A stretch of DNA of 12,983 bases. It comes from CAZPYT01 sp964590955 (GTDB lineage Bacteria; Patescibacteriota; WWE3; UBA101185; UBA10185). The notes beneath the pieces are model-generated. The model saw only the letters and a list, made by a program, of their open reading frames with translations, was not told where the DNA came from and made no database searches. Both the position numbers and the translations under genes were made by a program. The stretch is from NCBI GenBank assembly GCA_964590955.1, contig CAZPYT010000026.1, positions 1-12,983 of the forward strand, read 5' to 3'. Position 1 is the first letter of the stretch. The number at the start of each line of letters is the position of its first letter. Shown in pieces: positions 6,207 through 12,781 of the stretch.

Positions 6207-6415
6207 CATTTGGGATTTTGAAATTTTGCTTTAAGCAAGATAATGAAAACAAGAGCAACAGAGACTGCAGCAATAATTTCTGAATTTCGCAAACACCACA
6301 ACAGAGTCTGCGACAACCCCTTCCCCATAAAATACAAAATAATACACCAAGAGATGTACAGCAAAACTAAAGAAAAAATAGAAAGAAAGATATGAGATTT
6401 ACGCATGTTAGCCAC
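6206..6415 (-). CDS. Small two-helix membrane protein, first gene of pair (69 residues)
   Basis: The family is not recognised. Two hydrophobic segments (about residues 9-30 and 47-62) flank a short loop; the C-terminus is basic and polar (KAKFQNPK). The start is uncertain. GTG 6415 has a purine-rich AAAGGAAG (6425-6418) close upstream, with 5 nt after AAAGG. ATG 6406, three codons in, lies 14 nt or more from that site. GTG is therefore preferred with modest confidence, and the choice changes only three residues. It diverges from the helicase-nuclease gene, with 55 bp between start codons that contain a 7-bp inverted repeat. Confidence 0.62.
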   Translation of the reverse strand: MANMRKSHIFLSIFSLVLLYISWCIILYFMGKGLSQTLLWCLRNSEIIAAVSVALVFIILLKAKFQNPK

Positions 6416-6430
6416 CGCTTCCTTTCCCTT

Positions 6431-6449
6431 TCAAAAACCAGCTTTTTGA
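6431..6449. repeat. Inverted repeat in the divergent spacer upstream of the helicase gene
   Basis: TCAAAAA (6431-6437) and TTTTTGA (6443-6449) form a perfect 7-bp dyad around CCAGC. It lies between the divergent starts at 6415 and 6471 and could be an operator or a weak hairpin. A TATTAT (6465-6470) directly abuts ATG 6471, unlike the 6-nt spacing seen elsewhere, so the helicase promoter is not clear. Confidence 0.45.
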
Positions 6450-6470
6450 GTTATCTTTAGTTGGTATTAT

Positions 6471-9323
6471 ATGCCGAAAACAGCTAAAAACCAAATTAAC
6501 AGCGAACAAAAAGAGGCTGTAGAACACGGTAGCGGCCCTATTTTAGTAGTAGCCGGAGCAGGTACAGGTAAAACTTTTGTGATTACAGAAAGAATAAAGT
6601 GGCTTCTTGAAAAAAAAGAGGTAAGTTCTAACAACATTCTGGCGCTAACTTTTACCGACAAGGCAGCAGAAGAAATGGAAAACCGTGTTGCAGACGTAAT
6701 GCCTTTGGGATATGAAGAACCATATATCAATACATTTCATGCGTTTTGTGATCGAATACTAAAAACAGAAGGTTTAGAAATCGGACTTGATCCTTCATAC
6801 AAAATATTATCGGGACCACAACAATGGTTACTGTTTAGAAATCACATTTTTGATTTTGATATACAATATTTCAGACCTTTAGGAAATCCGACAAAATTCA
6901 TATCAGCGATATTGAAATTTATTTCACGTCTTCAGGATGAAAACATAAGTGTAGAGGATTTACAAAAATATACAGACAATTTGGCAGCCGAAAATGTCGA
7001 GGAATCAAAAAGGTGGCAGGAACTTTACTATCTATACAGAAAGTACAGCGAGTTGAAGATCGAAAATTCCAGAATGGATTTTGGAGACCTGATTACCTGG
7101 ACAATAAAATTGTTCGAGAAACGACCCAATATATTGAAAAAATATCAAGAGCAGTTTCAACATGTACTTTTGGATGAGTTTCAAGATACAAACTATTCTC
7201 AATACAAATTAGTAAAAACTTTATGCCCTCCCGTAATGGGAAATAGAAGTTTGATGGCAGTGGGCGACGATTCCCAATCAATCTATAAATTTAGGGGTGC
7301 GGCGGTTTCAAACATTTTAAATTTTATAAAAGACTATCCTGAAGCAAAAATGATTACTCTTAATAAAAATTACAGGTCGGGGCAAGCTATACTTGATAGT
7401 TCATATGAACTTATACAAAACAATAACCCTGATACACTCGAATCAAAACTGGGAATATCTAAAAAGTTGACCTCACAACTTCCTAAAGCAAAAAATGATG
7501 TACCGCCCGAAATTATTGAAACAGAAACTGTAGATAATGAGGTAGAATTTGTTATTTCAAAAATCTACGACGTGTTAGCCAAAGAACCTGAACTCACATA
7601 TAAAAACATTGCAATTTTGGCACGCGCAAATAACCATCTTGAACCCATTGTGCTGGCTTTGAAAAAGCATGGGATACCATATCAGCTGCTGGGAAATCGC
7701 GGCCTATACGATCAAGATGAAATAAGGGATGTGCTTTCTTTACTCAAATCGATTATCAATACAAAAGATTCAATAAGTTTATACAGGGTACTCAATATTG
7801 ATGCGTTCAACATTCCGCAACAGGAAATTACAAAAATCCTGTCACAGGCAAGATATGGAAAAAAAGATATCTGGGACATTTTAATCGAAAACAATAATAC
7901 CGAAATTAATAAATTGCATAGTCTGATCACAAAATACCAAGACAAAATAACCAAATCGCTACCGGTAGATTTTGTGTATTCACTTATAAATGAATCGGGC
8001 TATCTTTCGATGTATCTGCAGAAAGAAAGTATTGAAAATAATTTAAGCATTAAAAATCTTAATTTGTTTTTAGAAATAGTAAAAAAATTTGAAACGGATT
8101 ATCGAACCGAAAATAAAAATATTCCAACTGTCATAGATATGATTGACTATATTGAGCTCTTAATCGAAGCCGGCGATAACCCAGCGCAAGCCGAACTTGA
8201 AGATATCGATACAGTTAACTTACTAACCGTACATGCTGCGAAAGGGTTGGAATTTCCTGTTGTGTTTATGATAAATATTGTTGCAGGAAGATTTCCCACT
8301 ACGAGAAAATCGGATATGCTGGAAATTCCTGAAAATCTAATAAAAGAAACATTACCAAGCGGGGATGAGCATGTCCAAGAAGAAAGACGATTGTTTTATG
8401 TAGGTATGACTAGAGCAAAAAAATATTTATATATGACTTACGCAAAAAATTACGGTGGTAAAAGAGATAAAAAGCCTAGCGGATATTTGAATGAGACCGG
8501 AATAGATATTGGTTATCCTGAATTTAAAAATACTACCAGTCAACAAACACTATTCGGAATAGACACTGCATTCAGGGATCCGGTGATGAAAAAAGTTGAC
8601 TTCACGCCAACATATTTAAGTTTTTCACAAATAGAATCGTTCAAAACATGTCCACTGCAATACAAATACAGATATATACTAAGCGTACCCACTGCGCCTA
8701 GCCACGCGCTAAGTTACGGGATTACAATTCATGACACACTTAGAGACTTCCATCAAAAACTTTTATTTGGAAAACTATCTCTTGAAGAAATGCTAAGTAT
8801 ATATGAAAAAAATTGGCAGCCATTAGGATATATAGATGAAAAACACAGAAATCTCCGCTTCGAGGAAGGCAAAAGATTAGTAAGAGAATACTATGAAAAG
8901 CACAAAGACGAAAAGGAAAAGCCACTTGCACTTGAAAGAGCATTTAACATAAAACTTGCGGGGATTAGATTTTACGGAAGGATTGATCGCATTGATAAAG
9001 AGGAAGACGGCGTAGAGATTATTGACTATAAAACCGGGCAAACCAAAACTCAAAAAGAAGTAGATACAGATGATCAGGTTGCTTTTTATGCCATTGCCGC
9101 CAAAGAAGCTATGGGTATGAATCCTAAAAAACTAACTTATTATTTTTTAGAAAGCGGAGAAAAAATTTCAACTACGAGAACTTTAGAACAATTAGAAGAA
9201 AAAAAGGAAGATGTGGCAGGAGTAATTGACGAAATAAAAAAAGGGAAATTTGAAGCTAAATCAGGGATGCATTGTAATTGGTGCGATTATAAAGATATCT
9301 GCCCTTTTGCATTTAAAAACTAA
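6471..9323 (+). CDS. UvrD/RecB-type superfamily 1 helicase fused to a Fe-S PD-(D/E)XK nuclease
   Basis: The N-terminal two-thirds is an SF1A DNA helicase. It shows the Q-motif region with NSEQKEAV (10-17), Walker A GAGTGKT (29-35), Walker B LLDEFQDT (233-240), VGDDSQSIYKFRG (264-276), NYRS (300-303), TVHAAKGLEF (586-595) and LFYVGMTRAK (641-650). The C-terminal part from about 710 is a RecB/AddB-like nuclease: LSFSQIESFKTCP (716-728), H754, GRID with D839, and IIDYKTG with D852 and K854. C727 together with C935, C938 and C944 forms the four-cysteine pattern of iron-sulfur nucleases such as AddB and Cas4. It probably unwinds and degrades DNA ends during double-strand-break repair. It converges on a femAB gene, with 3 nt between stops. 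At 950 residues it is shorter than typical RecB or AddA. No AddB partner is visible in the window. Confidence 0.93.
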   Translation: MPKTAKNQINSEQKEAVEHGSGPILVVAGAGTGKTFVITERIKWLLEKKEVSSNNILALTFTDKAAEEMENRVADVMPLGYEEPYINTFHAFCDRILKTEGLEIGLDPSYKILSGPQQWLLFRNHIFDFDIQYFRPLGNPTKFISAILKFISRLQDENISVEDLQKYTDNLAAENVEESKRWQELYYLYRKYSELKIENSRMDFGDLITWTIKLFEKRPNILKKYQEQFQHVLLDEFQDTNYSQYKLVKTLCPPVMGNRSLMAVGDDSQSIYKFRGAAVSNILNFIKDYPEAKMITLNKNYRSGQAILDSSYELIQNNNPDTLESKLGISKKLTSQLPKAKNDVPPEIIETETVDNEVEFVISKIYDVLAKEPELTYKNIAILARANNHLEPIVLALKKHGIPYQLLGNRGLYDQDEIRDVLSLLKSIINTKDSISLYRVLNIDAFNIPQQEITKILSQARYGKKDIWDILIENNNTEINKLHSLITKYQDKITKSLPVDFVYSLINESGYLSMYLQKESIENNLSIKNLNLFLEIVKKFETDYRTENKNIPTVIDMIDYIELLIEAGDNPAQAELEDIDTVNLLTVHAAKGLEFPVVFMINIVAGRFPTTRKSDMLEIPENLIKETLPSGDEHVQEERRLFYVGMTRAKKYLYMTYAKNYGGKRDKKPSGYLNETGIDIGYPEFKNTTSQQTLFGIDTAFRDPVMKKVDFTPTYLSFSQIESFKTCPLQYKYRYILSVPTAPSHALSYGITIHDTLRDFHQKLLFGKLSLEEMLSIYEKNWQPLGYIDEKHRNLRFEEGKRLVREYYEKHKDEKEKPLALERAFNIKLAGIRFYGRIDRIDKEEDGVEIIDYKTGQTKTQKEVDTDDQVAFYAIAAKEAMGMNPKKLTYYFLESGEKISTTRTLEQLEEKKEDVAGVIDEIKKGKFEAKSGMHCNWCDYKDICPFAFKN

Positions 9324-9326
9324 TTC

Positions 9327-10226
9327 TCATAACGGCAATGTCATCAATTTAGAAAGAATCTTTAGAAAATTGCTGCGATATTTAATATATGGCGGCGGAA
9401 ACCTAACTAATTCTCCTCCAAATTTTTCTTTAAAATGAGAAAATCCTCCCCAGTCAGACGTAAACTTTGGAAATCTGGGGTCATCTATGCCTTCTAGATC
9501 TAAATATAAATATTTTATGTCTTTAAAATAAAGTATTGATTCCCACAGTAAATCATAGCCCCAAAGACCCTTTCTTCCTGCTTTTGTTGTCCCGCCCATT
9601 ATAAACGTAATTGTTTTATTTTCCGCAAGAAAAAATTTAGACCCCATCAATTTGTTTTTTTGATCCCGTACCTCGGCAACAAAACATTGATCTTTATAAA
9701 TTTCCGCGAGTTTATAAATATCTTCAATGGGCTGTACGTAAAATTTCTTTAATTTTCTCGTTTCAGTAAGTACTTTGTAAAATTGAGTCATTTGTGCTTT
9801 TCTTGGGGCGGGCGTAATTGATACGCTACTGCCTTCTCGTTTTGCGCGTTTAATTTTATATTTGCCGCTACGAGAAACATCAGCCCATAAAGATTCTTTG
9901 CTTTTCTTTAAATCTATTACAAGAGTTGAGGGCGGGCATAATGGGTGATAACTGCGAACAAAGCCATTGTCCTTTAAGATGGGTTCATGCTCCTTTGAAA
10001 ATGCCTCCATTTTTATAAATTGCGTGTTGTATTTTTCACAAAGTTGTTCAATTTCTTCCAAATCTTTTTCACTAAAATTTTTTGGCCGTTGAATTTTAGT
10101 TACATAACCCATGAATGTCTTCATAAAAGCAACTTTGGTACCATTGCTAGTGGTTTCGTGCTCCCATCCAAGAAAATGCAAATATTTAAACCAATTGTCT
10201 GATTGCTTTAGGCTGTCCAGATTCAT
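9327..10226 (-). CDS. FemAB-like protein, second of a coupled pair (299 residues)
   Basis: The protein resembles FemAB/FemX peptidyltransferases, which use aminoacyl-tRNA to add amino acids to peptidoglycan precursors through two GNAT-like folds. Supporting features are a central STLVIDLKKSKESLWADV segment (100-117), a basic SGKYKIKRAKREG helix (120-132), LYLDLEGIDDPRF (240-252) and KEKFGG (266-271) near the C-terminus, the usual end signature of the family. ATG 10226 overlaps the TGA of the upstream femAB gene as ATGA, so the pair is translationally coupled. The divergent N-terminal half shows no clear recognition motif; the added amino acid and the acceptor are unknown. A general GNAT acyltransferase acting on another envelope precursor is the main alternative. 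No terminator is visible in the 3 nt before the convergent helicase stop. Confidence 0.78.
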   Translation of the reverse strand: MNLDSLKQSDNWFKYLHFLGWEHETTSNGTKVAFMKTFMGYVTKIQRPKNFSEKDLEEIEQLCEKYNTQFIKMEAFSKEHEPILKDNGFVRSYHPLCPPSTLVIDLKKSKESLWADVSRSGKYKIKRAKREGSSVSITPAPRKAQMTQFYKVLTETRKLKKFYVQPIEDIYKLAEIYKDQCFVAEVRDQKNKLMGSKFFLAENKTITFIMGGTTKAGRKGLWGYDLLWESILYFKDIKYLYLDLEGIDDPRFPKFTSDWGGFSHFKEKFGGELVRFPPPYIKYRSNFLKILSKLMTLPL

Positions 10227-11164
10227 TTAATAAGCCCCCATTCAAGTAAATTCCAGCGAATTTTGTTTAAAATTACAAATAAAAAATATACAGGTTTGTT
10301 TATTATTAAATCGTAAGAATCAAGATAACGAACATGCACACCACCGAATTTTAATTTGAAATTTGTAAATCCAAAATAAGAGTCATTCGTATCTTCAGGA
10401 TTTTCAGCAGCACCCCACATATCAAAAATATTGCACCCTTTTTCTTTTCCGAACCTAATTACTTCCCACCCAAGTGCGTTACTTGCTTGTAGATTTCTTT
10501 GATTTGTAGAAGAACCACCATACGGATAATAAAGGACATCTTCATAAATAAAAATCATCCATGATGCCAAAACCTCTTCATCTTTTTTAGCACTAAGAAT
10601 GTAGCAAATATTTTTCTCTCCTAAAACCCTCCAAATCTGGCGATAATACTCTTTAGGTCTAATAAAATATTTTTGACGGTGTGCTGTCTGCCGGAACAAA
10701 CTAAAAAAGTCCTCAAAATCATGGTCGGTTTCTGCAACATAAACTTGTACTCCATTTTTAGACGCATATCGTGTGTTATATCTGTGTTTGGGAACCATTC
10801 CTTCAAAAAGTTCTTTTTCACTTTTGGAAATATCCAACATTACATTTGCTTTTGCAAACTCAGAACGAGTAGATTTTTTACAATACTTCTGTAATATCTT
10901 TTCTGCTGATTTCTCCTTTTCTGAACCTCTCAATATATTGGGAACATCAAATGTCAGCCCTACGCAGTTATTTACTTTTAACGATGCTTTAAGCTTTTCA
11001 AAATCTATCTCTAAAGGATTTACACGAGGACAATAGGCATAATAATAAGGAAGACCAGGAATTTTATGTTTTGTATAAATAACACCCGCATCTTCTACAA
11101 CCAAAGCCCCGTAGGCCCTTTTGGCTTCTGCCCATTCTTTAGTTTGTACAATATGTCTTGCCAT
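10223..11164 (-). CDS. FemAB-like protein, first of a coupled pair (313 residues)
   Basis: This is a FemAB-type protein, likely an aminoacyl-tRNA-dependent peptidyltransferase of peptidoglycan synthesis. The N-terminus QTKEWAEAK (7-15) is typical of the family. The later half shows ANVMLDISKSEKELFEGM (106-123), HRYNTRYASKNG (127-138), DVLYYPYGGSS (209-219), DMWGAAENP (248-256) and KLKFGG (270-275). ATG 11164 is chosen over an in-frame TTG at 11224 for two reasons: the family starts close to this QTKEWA block, and a good promoter (TTGATG, 17 nt, TATACT) lies 6 nt upstream of the ATG, inside the longer frame. Two FemAB genes in a row suggest successive additions to one acceptor, as for FemA and FemB, but the amino acids are unknown. 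Confidence 0.85.
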   Translation of the reverse strand: MARHIVQTKEWAEAKRAYGALVVEDAGVIYTKHKIPGLPYYYAYCPRVNPLEIDFEKLKASLKVNNCVGLTFDVPNILRGSEKEKSAEKILQKYCKKSTRSEFAKANVMLDISKSEKELFEGMVPKHRYNTRYASKNGVQVYVAETDHDFEDFFSLFRQTAHRQKYFIRPKEYYRQIWRVLGEKNICYILSAKKDEEVLASWMIFIYEDVLYYPYGGSSTNQRNLQASNALGWEVIRFGKEKGCNIFDMWGAAENPEDTNDSYFGFTNFKLKFGGVHVRYLDSYDLIINKPVYFLFVILNKIRWNLLEWGLIK

Positions 11165-11170
11165 AGAAAG

Positions 11171-11199
11171 AGTATAAGACTTTTTCACTGTTACATCAA
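11171..11199 (-). promoter_or_regulatory. Promoter of the femAB pair, leaderless type
   Basis: On the minus strand TTGATG (11199-11194), a 17-nt spacer and TATACT (11176-11171) form the best sigma-70-like promoter in the window. ATG 11164 follows after exactly 6 nt. This decides the start codon and implies a transcript without a 5' leader. Confidence 0.65.
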
Positions 11200-11206
11200 G
11201 GTAAAA

Positions 11207-11236
11207 CGGTAAATTTATAAACAAAACGCTTTACCG
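11207..11236. repeat. Inverted repeat between the divergent femAB and cyclophilin promoters
   Basis: CGGTAAA (11207-11213) and TTTACCG (11230-11236) are perfect 7-bp inverted copies 16 nt apart. They overlap the likely -35 area of the cyclophilin gene and lie just upstream of the femAB -35. The arrangement is compatible with a dimeric repressor site, but no regulator is known. Confidence 0.4.
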
Positions 11237-11237
11237 G

Positions 11238-11243
11238 TATACA
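11238..11243 (+). promoter_or_regulatory. Putative -10 box of the cyclophilin gene
   Basis: TATACA (11238-11243, within TATACAAT) lies 6 nt before ATG 11250. A weak TTTATA (11214-11219) lies 18 nt upstream. No Shine-Dalgarno is seen. A second ATG at 11271 also has a -10-like TATCTA 6 nt before it, so the start is not fully settled. Confidence 0.42.
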
Positions 11244-11249
11244 ATACTT

Positions 11250-12044
11250 ATGTTAATTTATCTAGGTATTATGAATCCAAAAGAACTAATAGCAGGAACA
11301 ATAATTATTGCAATACTCATACTCGGCTTTTATTTTATTTTGAAAAGTAGATCAACCGGTAAAACAACGGTAGAAGGAGAAGAGGCTATGCTGCAAACAC
11401 CACAGGAAACTATTGATAATGCGGGTTTCGAGAAAAGGGCACAAGATACAAGTACTCCGCCTGCACAAGCTCAAAAGCAACAACCCACACAGAAAAACCC
11501 GGCTAATCAGCCAAAGAATGCTGTGGTTATTGAAAAACCTGAAATGCAGCTTAGAAAAAATACAGATTATAAAGCTGTATTAACAACGTCAATGGGTGTC
11601 ATAAAAATTGACCTCTTTGAAAAGTTATCCCCCTGGACGGTGAACAATTTTGTATACCTTGCGAAAAAAGGCTTTTATAACGGTACTATATTTCACAGGG
11701 TAATAAATGACTTTATGATTCAGGGCGGTGATCCAACCGGTACAGGTATGGGGGGACCGGGTTACAGTTTTGATGATGAAATAAACGAGGAAAAACTTGT
11801 TAAAGGTTCTTTTGCAATGGCAAATTCCGGAAAAGATACAAACGGCAGCCAGTTTTTTATTGTCACAAAGAAGAACACACCCTGGCTTGATAGAAAGCAT
11901 ACAAATTTCGGTATGGTTTATGAAGGACTTGATGTAGCCGATGAAATTCAAAAAGTTCAGACGGATCAGAATGACAAACCTTTAAAACCGGTAACTTTAA
12001 TCAGCGTGGAAATCTTAGAAGAAAAAGTTCAAGAAGAAAAATAA
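11250..12044 (+). CDS. Membrane-anchored cyclophilin-type peptidyl-prolyl cis-trans isomerase
   Basis: An N-terminal membrane anchor (about residues 12-31) is followed by a polar, Gln/Pro-rich linker (about 32-104) and a cyclophilin domain (about 105-258). Active-site residues are in place: FHRV (148-151, catalytic R150), QGGDP (158-162, Q158), GSFAMAN (186-192), QFFI (201-204) and WLDRKH (212-217). The enzyme speeds cis-trans isomerisation of X-Pro bonds. The anchor suggests it assists folding on the outer face of the cytoplasmic membrane. ATG 11250 is annotated; ATG 11271 (MNPKEL) is possible and would shorten the protein by seven residues without losing the anchor. The gene diverges from the femAB pair, and its 3' end overlaps the ksgA 3' end by 16 nt. 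Confidence 0.92.
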   Translation: MLIYLGIMNPKELIAGTIIIAILILGFYFILKSRSTGKTTVEGEEAMLQTPQETIDNAGFEKRAQDTSTPPAQAQKQQPTQKNPANQPKNAVVIEKPEMQLRKNTDYKAVLTTSMGVIKIDLFEKLSPWTVNNFVYLAKKGFYNGTIFHRVINDFMIQGGDPTGTGMGGPGYSFDDEINEEKLVKGSFAMANSGKDTNGSQFFIVTKKNTPWLDRKHTNFGMVYEGLDVADEIQKVQTDQNDKPLKPVTLISVEILEEKVQEEK

Positions 12045-12781
12045 TTAAAGAGTTTTATCCACTCATCAATTGTCAAATGCTGCGGTCTTAATGTAGAGTC
12101 AATTTCCAATTTTTCCATGGTTTCTTTTCCAAAAACTTTGTGGAGCATTTTTCTTGGTGTAGCAAATCCCTTGTGTAAAAAACCTTCATATTTTTTTTGC
12201 AATTCATAAGGGATCGAAGGATTTTCCAGCTTTGTCATTTTTATAATTGCACTGTCAACTTCGGGAACAGGCTCAAAACTTTCTTTGGGAACATAGCTAA
12301 CAAGATCAACCGTGTAAAAAGAATTTACAAATACTGATAAATAAGAACCATCCGGAGCTAAACTTACAAGCTTGTCCGCAACTTCTTTTTGTACCATAAG
12401 AACAGCGCAGTCAATAGCACCGTTGTGTTTTACAATCTCATGAACTATAGGAGAAGTTATGTAGTAAGGTATAGACCCAATTACTTTGAAACTTCTTTGT
12501 ATATGATACTCAGGCAGCCAGTTTAAAATATTGGCATTTATAACTTCAAAATTCTCGTAACGAGAATACTTATCTTTAAGTTTGGGAATAAAGCGCTCGT
12601 CAATTTCAATCGCTTTTATTTCTGCGCCGGTCTCTGCTAAGTTCGTGGTTAGTGCACCTAAACCGGGCCCGATTTCAATAATAAGGTCGGATTTTTTTGG
12701 ATCTAAAGTAGCGAGCATTTTATTAACTGCTGAAACATCCACTAGAAAGTTTTGACCGTAGTTTTTTATTGGTTTAAGCAT
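12029..12781 (-). CDS. ksgA: 16S rRNA (adenine-N6,N6)-dimethyltransferase KsgA/RsmA
   Basis: KsgA dimethylates two adjacent adenines in the helix 45 loop of 16S rRNA during small-subunit maturation, using S-adenosylmethionine. Visible blocks are NYGQNFLVD (7-15), the SAM motif EIGPGLGALT (36-45), acidic E59/D61 in IEIDERF, the catalytic motif IV as SIPYYITSP (103-111), and FEPVPEVDSAII (169-180). Motif IV normally begins with Asn (NxPY); here it is Ser. The 250-residue protein is slightly short for the family (about 265-275). ATG 12781 is chosen because the conserved N-terminal block begins seven residues later. A TTG-initiated in-frame extension to 12958 would add 59 residues without family similarity. 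No Shine-Dalgarno is seen. The 3' end overlaps the convergent cyclophilin gene by 16 nt. Confidence 0.94.
   Translation of the reverse strand: MLKPIKNYGQNFLVDVSAVNKMLATLDPKKSDLIIEIGPGLGALTTNLAETGAEIKAIEIDERFIPKLKDKYSRYENFEVINANILNWLPEYHIQRSFKVIGSIPYYITSPIVHEIVKHNGAIDCAVLMVQKEVADKLVSLAPDGSYLSVFVNSFYTVDLVSYVPKESFEPVPEVDSAIIKMTKLENPSIPYELQKKYEGFLHKGFATPRKMLHKVFGKETMEKLEIDSTLRPQHLTIDEWIKLFNYFSS

Noticed and set aside
11165..11224. 20-residue N-terminal extension of FemAB from TTG 11224
   Set aside because: It would place the best promoter of the window inside the gene; the family N-terminus is at the ATG 11164.
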